From contig NZ_AP025592.1 of assembly GCF_023169965.1 (NCBI RefSeq), forward strand, positions 2,232,001 to 2,296,000: a DNA stretch of 64,000 bases, in the 5' to 3' direction. The notes under the pieces are model-generated. The model did not search any database. It saw only the letters and a program-made list of their open reading frames with translations, and was not told the origin of the DNA. Every line of letters begins with the position of its first letter. The first letter of the stretch is position 1. This document shows positions 1-7,570 of the stretch, piece after piece. Origin of the DNA: Anaeromyxobacter paludicola (GTDB lineage: Bacteria; Myxococcota; Myxococcia; Myxococcales; Anaeromyxobacteraceae). The translations under genes were made by a program, and so were the position numbers.

Positions 1-236
1 TCCTCTGGGCGTCCGCCTCGCCGCCGGGAGCCCTGCGCGCCATCCCGGCGGGCGAGCGCGCGGCGCTGCTGTCGCGCACGGTGGACGAGCTCCGGCGCTC
101 GTGCGCCGACGGCCGGCCCCAGGCCCTCGCGGATCACTGCCGGGAGCTCGCGACCTTCGCCTCGCGCTTCGACGAGTGCGGCGGCCCGTGCGCGGAGCTG
201 GTGCGCCGCGAGCTCGCGCCCCGGCCGACGCGGTGA
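1..236 (+). CDS. C-terminal end of an unknown protein (partial)
   Basis: An open frame enters from the left edge (first full codon at base 3) and ends with TGA at 234-236, giving the last 77 residues of a protein whose start lies outside the window. Third positions are almost all G or C, as in the neighbouring real genes. The fragment is Arg/Ala-rich with four cysteines, in the spacings C-x11-C and C-x3-C, and no recognisable domain. It converges with the minus-strand gene ending at 280, and only 43 bases separate them. Function unknown. Confidence 0.55.
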   Translation, partial: LWASASPPGALRAIPAGERAALLSRTVDELRRSCADGRPQALADHCRELATFASRFDECGGPCAELVRRELAPRPTR

Positions 237-279
237 CGCCCGGCCCGGGCCTCGGCCGGCGGCCGTCGGCGCGGCCGCC

Positions 280-996
280 CTAGAACACGAACAGCAGCCC
301 GGCGGTCAGCGTCGTGGCCGAGTCGGACATGTCCCAGCTCGACTTCGAGCCGAAGTCGTCGATGAAGCTCTTCGTGAAGTCCACGAACGCGTAGGTGTGG
401 TTGATGCCGGTGTCGCGGTCCATCTCGCGCGCCAGCGAGCGATCGAAGAAGTCGAGCATGAGCGCGACGCCGCCGGTGAGGCTGTAGCCGTTCGTCGCCC
501 CCGACTTGGAGCTGCCGCCGGAGCCGTCGGTGACCCACCACTGCATCCGGTCGAGCGAGACGCGGCCGTACGGCGCGAGCGGCACGCCGATCTGCTCCGC
601 CACCCAGTCGAAGCGGTAGGTGAGCATCAGGCTGAGCGGGATCACCTTGAGGGCGGTGCTGTCGGCGGCGACGGTCGGGTCCTTCGTGAGGTGACCGTGC
701 CCGTACATCTCCCAGTAGCCCGCCGCGGCGCCCGCCTCGAGGGTGCCGATGCCGTGGTAGAGCTCCTTCGAGACGCCGAGCTTGCCCATCCAGCCGCGCT
801 TGTCGCCGAACGAGTTCTGGTACGGGGTGAACGAGCCGGCGAACTCGCTGTCGATCTTGGGGTGGTAGCCGGAGAGGCGGATCTCGAAGCTGCCCCAGCG
901 AGGCGACTCGAGGGAGGGCGCCTCGGGCGAGGAGTCCTCGGCCCGGGCGGCGGTGGCGAGCGCCAGGACGGCGACGGCGGCGAGGAGCCTCTTCAC
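280..996 (-). CDS. Exported beta-barrel-like envelope protein, unknown function
   Basis: A protein of 238 residues beginning with GTG at 996. The N-terminus is a clear Sec signal peptide (VKRLLAAVAVLALATAARA, cleavage after ARA). The mature part is rich in alternating aromatic and glycine residues (for example SLMLTYRFDW, APYGRVSLDRMQWW) and ends in the hydrophobic residues LLFVF. A terminal aromatic F is the usual last residue of outer-membrane beta-barrels, so I infer a small outer-membrane barrel. The start codon overlaps the stop of the upstream gene by 4 nt (GTGA), so the two are translationally coupled and probably act together at the cell surface. No specific family was recognised. Confidence 0.8.
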   Translation of the reverse strand: MKRLLAAVAVLALATAARAEDSSPEAPSLESPRWGSFEIRLSGYHPKIDSEFAGSFTPYQNSFGDKRGWMGKLGVSKELYHGIGTLEAGAAAGYWEMYGHGHLTKDPTVAADSTALKVIPLSLMLTYRFDWVAEQIGVPLAPYGRVSLDRMQWWVTDGSGGSSKSGATNGYSLTGGVALMLDFFDRSLAREMDRDTGINHTYAFVDFTKSFIDDFGSKSSWDMSDSATTLTAGLLFVF

Positions 997-1859
997 GAGC
1001 GCCTCCGCTTGCGGGCGAGGAGGAGGAGCGGCGAGAGCAGGAGCGCGACCGCGCCCGCGGCCCCGCTGCTGCAGCCGCCGCTGTCGCGGCCGCCGGCGTT
1101 CTTGTAGGAGGTCCAGAAGTCGTCCACCGGGATGGGGGAGCCCTGGACCGCCGCGGAGGCCGCGCTGTAGTTGCCGCCGGCGCTGAGCGCGTAGACGTAG
1201 ACGTTGTAGGTCACGTCGTTCTGGAGGCCGCCGATGCGGACCGAGGTGCCGCTCGTCACCGTCTGCGAGTGATCTTCGCTCGTGTTCGAGGCGTTCACCG
1301 CGTGGGCCTCGTAGCTCTTGGCCGCGCCGGTGGTCCCGCCGTCGGAGCCGGTCCCGGCGGTCCAGTAGACGGTGAGCGCGGCGTTCCCCGGCGTCACCGA
1401 CTGGATGTCGGGGGCGGCCGGCCGGAGGCCGTCGAGCTGGATGCTGCCCTGGGCGACCAGCGTCGTGCTGCTGGGCGCGCCGTCGAAGAGGCAGAAGTAG
1501 ATGGGCTGGTAGGTGTTGCAGCCGCCGAGGCCGGCCAGGCTGGCGGCGTTGCTGGCGGTGGTGACCGGGTTCGTCGAGGGCCCGCTCGCGCTCGCCGAGG
1601 CGTCGATGGCCGTGCCACGCACCGTGGTGGACGAGCTCCCGGTGTCGATGCAGCCCGAGGTGTCCGAGACGTACAGGCTCAGGTTGGTCGAGGTGGAGGT
1701 GACGCCCGACCAGGCGGCGGTGAGGTTGTCGGTGCTCCCCTGGCACTCGGCGATGTTGACGTACCCGTCGCTGTCGGCCGACTCGGAGACCGAGATCGTC
1801 ACCGCGCCGAGCGCGACGGAGGGGAGGAGGAGCAGCAGAGCGGCGAGGCGCGGGACCAT
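993..1859 (-). CDS. Secreted Fn3-type protein with MYXO-CTERM-like sorting tail
   Basis: A protein of 288 residues starting at ATG 1859. A frame extends upstream, but the start at 1859 places a good signal peptide (MVPRLAALLLLLPSVALGA) at the N-terminus. The middle is Ser/Thr/Gly-rich. Residues about 150-240 have a fibronectin type III look (PDIQSVTPGNAALTVYW ... YNVYVYALSAGGNYS). The C-terminus has a GGCSSG motif, a hydrophobic stretch (AVALLLSPLLLLA) and a basic end (RKRRRS), the tripartite layout of MYXO-CTERM and related Gly-Cys sorting signals. This predicts lipid anchoring or surface retention after processing at the Cys. It is coupled by a 4-nt overlap to the barrel-like protein downstream. 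The region upstream carries a tandem operator. Confidence 0.75.
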   Translation of the reverse strand: MVPRLAALLLLLPSVALGAVTISVSESADSDGYVNIAECQGSTDNLTAAWSGVTSTSTNLSLYVSDTSGCIDTGSSSTTVRGTAIDASASASGPSTNPVTTASNAASLAGLGGCNTYQPIYFCLFDGAPSSTTLVAQGSIQLDGLRPAAPDIQSVTPGNAALTVYWTAGTGSDGGTTGAAKSYEAHAVNASNTSEDHSQTVTSGTSVRIGGLQNDVTYNVYVYALSAGGNYSAASAAVQGSPIPVDDFWTSYKNAGGRDSGGCSSGAAGAVALLLSPLLLLARKRRRS

Positions 1860-1896
1860 GCGGCCGCGATTCTGCAAGCCCGACGCCAGGGATGCA

Positions 1897-1912
1897 AGCA
1901 AGGAAGGGCCCG
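1897..1912 (-). promoter_or_regulatory. Possible sigma-54 (-24/-12) promoter, weak match
   Basis: Read on the minus strand, GG (1911-1910) and GC (1899-1898) are separated by exactly 10 bases, and the -12 box is TTGCT, as in the consensus TGGCACG-N4-TTGCW. The -24 box keeps only GG plus one further base. The predicted +1 near 1886 is 27 bases upstream of the ATG at 1859. The two palindromes at 1962-2014 would sit about 82 and 122 bases upstream of that +1, a normal place for activator sites. Confidence 0.3.
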
Positions 1913-1961
1913 GGACTATTCCGGATTGTACGGCCGCGCGCGACCGGCGCCGCCCCCGCCT

Positions 1962-2014
1962 CGCCAAATTGGCAAGGCGGGGCGGGAGGGGCGCGGCGCG
2001 GTGCCAAAATGGCA
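1962..2014. promoter_or_regulatory. Tandem palindromic operator (YGCCAWWWTGGCA, two copies)
   Basis: Two 13-base sites of the same design: CGCCAAATTGGCA at 1962-1974 and TGCCAAAATGGCA at 2002-2014. Each has 5-base arms around a 3-base A/T centre, and the centres are 40 bases apart (about four helical turns). They stand out as A/T-centred islands in a very GC-rich gap between asd and the exported-protein pair. They look like paired sites for a dimeric regulator controlling the genes at 280-1859. The regulator is not known. Confidence 0.5.
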
Positions 2015-2048
2015 GCGGGCGCCCTGGCGGGGCGCGACGCGCGGCGCG

Positions 2049-3074
2049 CTAGAGGTACTTCTCGCCCAGCAGCTCCGCGAGCTGCACCGCGTTGGTCGCC
2101 GCGCCCTTGCGCAGGTTGTCGGCGACCACGAACAGGGCGAGCCCGTGCTCCTGCGAGGCGTCCTCGCGGACCCGTCCGACCAGCACCGCGTCGTCGTTCA
2201 CCGCGAGGAGCGGCATCGGGTAGATCCGCTCCTTCAGGTCGTCCACCAGCTTCACGCCGGGCGCCTGCTTCAGCAGCTCCCGCGCCTCCCCGGCGGAGAG
2301 CTTGCGGCCGGTGGCCAGGTTCACGCTCCAGGAGTGGCCGTAGAAGATCGGCACCCGCACGGCGGTGGCGCTCACGCGGAGCCCGGGGGCGCCCAGGATC
2401 CGGCGGCTCTCGGCTGCGATGGAGCGCTCCTCCTCGGTCTCGCCGCCCTCGACGAAGGCGCCGATCTGCGGCACGAGGTTGAAGGCGATCCGGTACGGGA
2501 TCTGGTGCGGCGCGTCGGGCTCGGCGCCGTTCATGAGCGCGTGCGCCTCGCCCTCGAGCTGCTCGACCGCCTTCTGCCCGGCGCCCGAGACCGACTGGTA
2601 GGTGGAGACCACGAGCCGCTCGATGCCGGCGGCCCGGTGCAGCGGCTGGAGCGCCACGAGGAGCGGCGTCACCGCGCAGTTCGGGTTCGCGACCAGGCCC
2701 TTGGCGCGGAAGCCGGCGAGCGCCTCCGGGTTCACCTCCGGTACCACGAGCGGCACCTCGGGGTCGGCGCGGAAGGCGGAGGAGTTGTCCACCACCGCGC
2801 AGCCCTCGGCCCAGGCCTTCGGCGCCCACTCGCGCGACACGGCCGAGCCGGCCGAGAAGATGGCGACGTCGCAGCCCTGGAAGACGCCCGGCTTCAAGGG
2901 CTCGACCGGGAGCTCCTCCCCCTTGAACTCGAGGACGGTGCCCTGGGAGCGCTCGCTCGCGAGGAGCTTCAGGCTCTTCACGGGCGTGTCGCGGTCCTCG
3001 AGGACCTGGAGGACGGTGCGGCCGACGGCGCCGGTGGCGCCGAGGATGGCGAGGGAGAGGGGACGGGAGGCCAT
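2049..3074 (-). CDS. asd: Aspartate-semialdehyde dehydrogenase, bacterial type
   Basis: A 341-residue enzyme that reduces aspartyl phosphate to aspartate semialdehyde with NADPH, the second step towards lysine, threonine, methionine and diaminopimelate. The N-terminal NADP loop is visible (AILGATGAVGRTVL), as is the catalytic cysteine in NPNCAVTP (about C133), with SGAGQ and the C-terminal catalytic region (YGHSWSVN) following. Length and motifs match the USG-1/Asd family. A strong terminator lies upstream, between this gene and the second ASADH gene at 3170-4255, so it is probably transcribed separately. It forms a pathway with the aspartokinase at 19608-20774. Confidence 0.93.
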   Translation of the reverse strand: MASRPLSLAILGATGAVGRTVLQVLEDRDTPVKSLKLLASERSQGTVLEFKGEELPVEPLKPGVFQGCDVAIFSAGSAVSREWAPKAWAEGCAVVDNSSAFRADPEVPLVVPEVNPEALAGFRAKGLVANPNCAVTPLLVALQPLHRAAGIERLVVSTYQSVSGAGQKAVEQLEGEAHALMNGAEPDAPHQIPYRIAFNLVPQIGAFVEGGETEEERSIAAESRRILGAPGLRVSATAVRVPIFYGHSWSVNLATGRKLSAGEARELLKQAPGVKLVDDLKERIYPMPLLAVNDDAVLVGRVREDASQEHGLALFVVADNLRKGAATNAVQLAELLGEKYL

Positions 3075-3113
3075 CGGGTGCGGAGCTCCTGGCGTGAGGA
3101 CGAGGTGAGGGCG

Positions 3114-3165
3114 AAAAAAAGCGACGCGCGGCGCGCCCGGTCGGACCGGAGCGGCCGCGCGTCGC
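3114..3165 (-). terminator. Rho-independent terminator after the second ASADH gene
   Basis: On the minus strand a 12-bp perfect GC stem (arms 3154-3165 and 3121-3132) is followed by seven T residues (3120-3114). It starts five bases after the stop of the gene at 3170-4255 and separates the two ASADH transcription units. Confidence 0.9.
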
Positions 3166-3169
3166 GAAG

Positions 3170-4255
3170 CTACTTGGCCTGGATGTGGCCGTCGGCGGTG
3201 AGGAGCTCCGCCGTCAGCACGGCGCCGCCGGCCGCGCCGCGCACGGTGTTGTGCGAGAGGCAGACGAAGCGCCAGTCGAAGAGGCTGTCCGGCCGCAGGC
3301 GGCCGATGGTGACGCCCATGCCGTTGCCGGCGTCGCGGTCGATGCGCGTCTGGGGCCGGGCGTCGTCCTCGAAGTAGGTGAGGAACGGCGTGGGCGCCGA
3401 GGGGAGCTTGAGCTGCTGCGGGCGCCCCTCGTAGGCGCGCCAGCGGGCCAGGATCTCGTCCTTCGAGGGCTTCCTGGCGAAGGAGACCGAGAGCGCCGCC
3501 ATGTGGCCGTCGCTCACCGGCACCCGGAGGCACTGGGCGCTGATCACGGGAGAGGTCGCGGGGACGATGCGCCCGTCCTCCACCTTGCCCCAGATCTTGA
3601 GCGGCTCCTGCTCGCTCTTCTCCTCCTCGCCCTTGATGAAGGGGATGAGGTTGTCCACCATCTCCGGCCAGGTCTCGAACGTCTTCCCCGCGCCGGAGAT
3701 CGCCTGGTAGGTGCAGACCGAGATCCGCTCCGGGCCGAAGTCGAGGAGCGGGTGGATGGCCGGGACGTAGCTCTGGATGGAGCAGTTGGGCTTCACCGCG
3801 ATGAAGCCGCGCTTCGTGCCGAGCCGCCGCTTCTGCGCGTCGATGGCGGCGGCGTGCTCCGGGTTCACCTCCGGCATCATCATCGGCACGTCGGGCGTGC
3901 CGCGGTGGGCGGAGTTGTTGGAGACCACCGGCGTCTCACGGCGCGCGTAGTCGTCCTCCAGCTTGCGGGTGTCGTCCTTCGGCATGTCCACGGCGCAGAA
4001 GACGAAGTCCACCTGCTCCGCGATCTGCGGGACGCTGGAGGCGTTCTGGACGGTGAGCCCGGCCACGGCGGCGGGGACGGGGGTCTTCATCGCCCAGCGG
4101 CCCTGGACGGCGTCGGCGTAGCGCTTGCCCGCCGAGCCGGCGCTCGCGGCCACCAGCGTGACCTCGTACCAGGGGTGGTTCTCGAGCAGCGCGACGAAGC
4201 GCTGGCCGACCATGCCGGTGCCGCCGAGCACGCCGACCTTCAGCTTTCTCTTCAC
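3170..4255 (-). CDS. asd: Aspartate-semialdehyde dehydrogenase, archaeal/fungal type
   Basis: A 361-residue protein starting at GTG 4255, with GGAGGA about five bases upstream. It has the NADP loop GVLGGTGMVGQRF, the active-site cysteine in KPNCSIQS (about C158), the QAISGAGK segment and the conserved HRGTPDVPMMMPEVNP region typical of the archaeal/fungal (TIGR00978-like) ASADH branch, which is distinct from the bacterial branch encoded at 2049-3074. Both proteins keep their catalytic Cys and the HRG/SGAG motifs, so both may be active. Which one serves amino-acid or cell-wall synthesis cannot be told from sequence. It ends in a strong terminator. Confidence 0.88.
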   Translation of the reverse strand: MKRKLKVGVLGGTGMVGQRFVALLENHPWYEVTLVAASAGSAGKRYADAVQGRWAMKTPVPAAVAGLTVQNASSVPQIAEQVDFVFCAVDMPKDDTRKLEDDYARRETPVVSNNSAHRGTPDVPMMMPEVNPEHAAAIDAQKRRLGTKRGFIAVKPNCSIQSYVPAIHPLLDFGPERISVCTYQAISGAGKTFETWPEMVDNLIPFIKGEEEKSEQEPLKIWGKVEDGRIVPATSPVISAQCLRVPVSDGHMAALSVSFARKPSKDEILARWRAYEGRPQQLKLPSAPTPFLTYFEDDARPQTRIDRDAGNGMGVTIGRLRPDSLFDWRFVCLSHNTVRGAAGGAVLTAELLTADGHIQAK

Positions 4256-4360
4256 GGGCTTCCTCCAGGGGCGGGGGAAAAGGGACGGAATGCTAACACA
4301 GGAGGGGCGGGAATCATCCCGCCGCCCCGGGCAGGCGCCGCTCGATCGCCCCATGTCGCA

Positions 4361-4450
4361 CCCCCTCCCTGACCCTCCCCTGCTCCGCGGGAGAGGGGAA
4401 GAGGTGCACTCCCTCCCCGCTCGGGCGGGGAGGGCTGGGGAGGGGCCGCC
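4361..4450. repeat. GC-rich palindromic repeat pair (dispersed family)
   Basis: Two head-to-head copies of a short element built from CCCTCCC-type and GGGAGGG-type arms: 4361-4403 (ending CGCGGGAGAGGGG) and about 4410-4447 in the opposite orientation. Related copies lie at 4947-4987, 6885-6928, 6988-7032, 14607-14647 and 16366-16408. Here they fill the gap between the ASADH and thioesterase genes. Confidence 0.7.
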
Positions 4451-4463
4451 AGGGTGCCCGCCC

Positions 4464-4886
4464 CTACCCCTTCGCGGCCGCCTTCTCCGCCACCTTCTTG
4501 CGGAAGCGGGCGCCGTCGATCACGAACCGGACGTGCGTCCCCCGGCTGATGGTGTCCACGCCGTCGTGCGCCTCCGTCCGGAAGGTGACCCGCCGCCCCT
4601 CGACCGCCGCCACCTCCACGCTGACGGTGACGGACAGCCCCGGCGGGGTCGCGGCGTCGTGGCTGAAGTCCACGTGGACGCCGAGCGACTGCTCGCCCGG
4701 CTCGAGGTGCGGCGCGAGCGCCTGCATGCAGGTCCACTCGATGAGCCCGACCAGGAAGGCGGTCGCGAACACCTCGGGCATCTCGAGGAAGTCGGGGCTC
4801 TCCGGGTAGACGTGCGGCACCGTCTTCGAGGGCGGCACGACGTAGCTGAAGGTGTGGCGCAGGCCGGGGCGGAGCGTGTCTTTCAC
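4464..4886 (-). CDS. Hotdog-fold thioesterase (FlK-like)
   Basis: A 140-residue protein with the single-domain hotdog layout: a helix segment EVFATAFLVGLIEWTCMQAL with the conserved Thr/Ala...Glu pattern, then LGVHVDFSHDAATPPG and the strands VTVSVEVAAVEGRRVTFRTEAHDG. The spacing of the candidate catalytic Glu and His resembles the fluoroacetyl-CoA thioesterase FlK group, but the true acyl-CoA substrate cannot be deduced. Palindromic repeats flank it on both sides. It is probably cytoplasmic. It could have been called simply a thioesterase-superfamily protein. Confidence 0.8.
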   Translation of the reverse strand: MKDTLRPGLRHTFSYVVPPSKTVPHVYPESPDFLEMPEVFATAFLVGLIEWTCMQALAPHLEPGEQSLGVHVDFSHDAATPPGLSVTVSVEVAAVEGRRVTFRTEAHDGVDTISRGTHVRFVIDGARFRKKVAEKAAAKG

Positions 4887-4946
4887 GTCGGATCTCCTGG
4901 GACCGGGGGTCGGATGCCGCTGGGCGTCGTGGGCCGTGCCCAGGGG

Positions 4947-4987
4947 CGCTCCCTCCCCCGCCGGGCGCAGAGGGCTGGGGAGGGGCG
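4947..4987. repeat. GC-rich palindromic repeat copy
   Basis: A single copy of the CCCTCCC ... GGGGAGGGG element in the gap between the thioesterase and the epimerase gene. Its right arm (GGGCTGGGGAGGGGC) matches that of the second copy at about 4430-4447. Confidence 0.65.
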
Positions 4988-4999
4988 GCCAGGGGTTCC

Positions 5000-5917
5000 C
5001 TAACCCGCCGGCCGCTCCCGCGCCGCCAGCAGGTCGCGCAACGCCGGCTCAAGCTCGGGGAAGCGGAACCGGTACCCGAGCGCCAGCGCCTTCGCCGGCA
5101 CCACCCGCTGGCCGGTGACCGCGATCTCCGCCATCTCTCCGAGCGCGAGCTTCACCGCGCCGGCCGGGGTGGGGAGCGCGCTCGGCCGCCGCATCACCCG
5201 CCCGAGCGTCCGGGCGAAGTCGCGGTTCGTCACCGGCGCCGGCGCGGTCGCGTTGAGCGGTCCCTCGGCGGCGCCGTCCTCGAGCGCGAAGCGGACCAGC
5301 CCGACCTCGTCGTCGAGGTGGATCCAGGGCTGCCAGAAGGCCCCGTCCCCGACCGGCCCGCCCACGAAGAACCGGAACGGCAGCATGAGCTGCTCGAGCG
5401 CCCCGCCGCGCGGCGCGAGCACGATGCCGGTGCGCAGGAGCACCACCCGGGCCCGGGCCGCGGCCGGCTTCGCCGCCTCCTCCCAGTCGTGCACCACGCC
5501 GGCGAGGAACCCGGTCCCGCCGGCCGCGCCCTCGTCGAGCGGCTCGTCGCCGCGCGGGCCGTAGAACCCGACGGCGCTCCCGTTCACCAGCACCGCGGGG
5601 CCGCCCCGCGCGACCACCTCGGCGACGTTCCGCGTCGCGAGCACGCGGCTGTCGCGGATGCGCGCCTTGCGCTCGGGCGTCCAGCGCCCCGCCGCGACCG
5701 GCTCGCCGGCCAGGTTCACGCAGGCGTCGCAGCGGGCCAGCTCCTCCTGCCAGGGGCCCCGCTCCGCCGGATCGCCCCGGAGCGCCCTCGCCCCGGCCGG
5801 CAGGCCGCGCGGTGAAGGCGCGCGCGAGAGCGCCACGACCTCGTGCCCGGCCGAGAGGAGCGCGGCGCAGAGCGGCCGGCCGATGAGCCCGGTGGCGCCC
5901 GCGACGAAGATGCGCAT
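5000..5917 (-). CDS. TIGR01777-family NAD-dependent epimerase
   Basis: A 305-residue Rossmann-fold protein of the extended/atypical SDR class (TIGR01777, E. coli YfcH and human SDR39U1 relatives). It begins with the NAD loop MRIFVAGATGLIGRPL. It has VNLAGEPVA and the family-typical segment RWTPERKARIRDSRV, NGSAVGFYG in place of the usual YxxxK active site, and a C-terminal DUF1731-like part (NATAPAPVTNRDFARTLG ... LGYRFRFPELEPAL). Substrate unknown. It lies 12 bases downstream of the M50 protease gene on the same strand and is probably co-transcribed with it. Confidence 0.9.
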   Translation of the reverse strand: MRIFVAGATGLIGRPLCAALLSAGHEVVALSRAPSPRGLPAGARALRGDPAERGPWQEELARCDACVNLAGEPVAAGRWTPERKARIRDSRVLATRNVAEVVARGGPAVLVNGSAVGFYGPRGDEPLDEGAAGGTGFLAGVVHDWEEAAKPAAARARVVLLRTGIVLAPRGGALEQLMLPFRFFVGGPVGDGAFWQPWIHLDDEVGLVRFALEDGAAEGPLNATAPAPVTNRDFARTLGRVMRRPSALPTPAGAVKLALGEMAEIAVTGQRVVPAKALALGYRFRFPELEPALRDLLAARERPAG

Positions 5918-5929
5918 CGGGACCTCCCT

Positions 5930-7570
5930 CTACTCGAGGAGGCGCGACGCGGCCTCGGCGCCGGGCGCGCTCCGCAGCAGGTAGACGAGCAGGATCAGCG
6001 CCGCGGCGAGCCCGGCGTAGGCGAGCCCCCAGGCGAGCAGCTCGAGCGGGCGCAGCGGCGCGGCGCGCGCGGCCTGCTGCTGCCGCTCGAGCGCCTTGAG
6101 GAAGAGCGGCTCCGAGGAGCCGCCCGGCGCCGGGCCGGCCACCGCGCGCAGGTAGAGGTAGTGGCGCGGGCCGAAGCGGGCCGGCTCGGGCAGGAGCCGC
6201 AGCGCCCGGGCCCCGGCGCGCGCCTGCGACTCGGCCACGAGCTCCATCAGGCCGAGGAGCGCCACGAGGTAGATGAGCGAGAAGCCGAGCGAGGCGCCGA
6301 GGGCGACCGCGCCGGCGAGCCCGAGCGCCGAGACGGCGAGGCCGAGGCTCGAGGAGTAGGAGTAGGCGAAGGCCTGCATCACCCGGCCGCCGTCGAGCGG
6401 GGCGATGGGGAGCAGGTTGAAGAGGTTGAGCAGCGCCCACCAGGACGCGACGGCGGCGAAGATGGGCTGGTGCGTCCAGGCGTACAGGCCGGCCGGGACG
6501 AGCGCGAGGAGCGAGCCCCAGAGCGGGCCGTTCAAGGCCACGTAGGCCTGGGCGCGGCGGGAGGGGAAGGCGTCCTCGGTGACCGCCATGGCGCCGAGGA
6601 GCGGCACGAAGTAGAGGCCGCGCACCTTCATGCCCGCGCGGCGCATGGCGTGGACGTGGCCGTACTCGTGCACGAAGAGCTGGATCATGATCGCGACCGC
6701 GAACTTCCAGCTGAAGAGCACCGACCAGGTGGCCACCGACGCGGCGGCCCAGCCGACGTTGGCGGTCTTGGCCGCCTTGAGCGCGGTGGCGCCCACCTTC
6801 CCGAGCGACGCGGTGAGCTTGGTGCCGAGCTTGGCGAGGAGGGCGACGAGCCCGAAGCGCTGGCGGCGGCCGGAATGCTCCTGGCCGCCCCTCCCCTGCC
6901 CTCCCCGCACGAGCGGGGAGGGAGAGGCTTCGGGGCTCACCGGCGGATCGCCTGGAAGTGCAGCATCACTCGCGGGACCCGTCGCGGCTCCCCCCTCTCC
7001 CGCGACGCGGGGGAGGGCCGGGGAGGGGGCGGCGGCCTCCGCGAAGCCGGCCGCGAGGTCCAGCGGCGCCACCCGCAGCGGCTCGGGGAGCACCTCCCAG
7101 CGCCCGGCGCGCTGCACCAGGAGCGCGAGGAGCAGCGCCGCCTCGCGCAGCTCCACCACCGGCACCGGCCGCCCGTCGGCGCCGCTCACCTGCTGGCACG
7201 GCGCGGCGCTCACCGGCTCGGCGAAAGCGAAGCTGCGGCCCCGCGCGTCGGCGACCACGGCGTACCGCTGCACCGACCCGTCCTCCCGCTGGGCCAGCCC
7301 GAAGCCGAGCCGCAGCTCGCTCCAGGGGGCGCGGAAGGGCGCCTCCGGGCGCGAGACCTCCAGCCCCTCCTCCCCGGCCACGACCTTCAGCCCCGACAGC
7401 TGCCGCAGCGAGACCGCGATGGCCGAGGCGGCCGCGCCGAAGAGCGCCGCGACGAGGACCGGGACGCCCGCGAGGAGCCCCACCGCCGCCCCGCCGAGCG
7501 CGCCGAGCAGGAGCGGAAGTCCCACGCCGGTCAGGGGCGGGCGGAACGTCGCCGGCTCCTGGCGGCTCAT
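5930..7570 (-). CDS. M50-family intramembrane metalloprotease
   Basis: A 546-residue multi-pass membrane protein. The zinc motif HEYGH is at about residues 301-305 inside a hydrophobic segment, and the second metal site is NLLPIAPLDGG, both hallmarks of site-2-type M50 peptidases. The N-terminal ~200 residues carry two membrane segments and a soluble domain, and the C-terminus adds further membrane helices. The linker at about residues 180-230 is encoded by two palindromic repeat copies (6885-6928 and 6988-7032), giving the sequences APSPALPRVAGEGG and SPSPLVRGGQGRGG. The start overlaps the tsaB stop by 4 nt. The substrate is unknown. It is not RseP, which is encoded at 8358-10031. Confidence 0.85.
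   Translation of the reverse strand: MSRQEPATFRPPLTGVGLPLLLGALGGAAVGLLAGVPVLVAALFGAAASAIAVSLRQLSGLKVVAGEEGLEVSRPEAPFRAPWSELRLGFGLAQREDGSVQRYAVVADARGRSFAFAEPVSAAPCQQVSGADGRPVPVVELREAALLLALLVQRAGRWEVLPEPLRVAPLDLAAGFAEAAAPSPALPRVAGEGGAATGPASDAALPGDPPVSPEASPSPLVRGGQGRGGQEHSGRRQRFGLVALLAKLGTKLTASLGKVGATALKAAKTANVGWAAASVATWSVLFSWKFAVAIMIQLFVHEYGHVHAMRRAGMKVRGLYFVPLLGAMAVTEDAFPSRRAQAYVALNGPLWGSLLALVPAGLYAWTHQPIFAAVASWWALLNLFNLLPIAPLDGGRVMQAFAYSYSSSLGLAVSALGLAGAVALGASLGFSLIYLVALLGLMELVAESQARAGARALRLLPEPARFGPRHYLYLRAVAGPAPGGSSEPLFLKALERQQQAARAAPLRPLELLAWGLAYAGLAAALILLVYLLRSAPGAEAASRLLE
6885..7032. repeat. Two palindromic repeat copies inside the M50 protease gene
   Basis: Copies at 6885-6928 (CCCTCCCCGCACGAGCGGGG core) and 6988-7032 (CCCTCTCCCGCGACGCGGGG core) lie within the protease coding frame without breaking it. 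Together with the 59 bases between them they encode a Pro/Gly/Ser-rich linker. The second copy is translated as APSPALPRVAGEGG, matching the peptides at 14607-14647 and 16366-16408. Confidence 0.75.
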
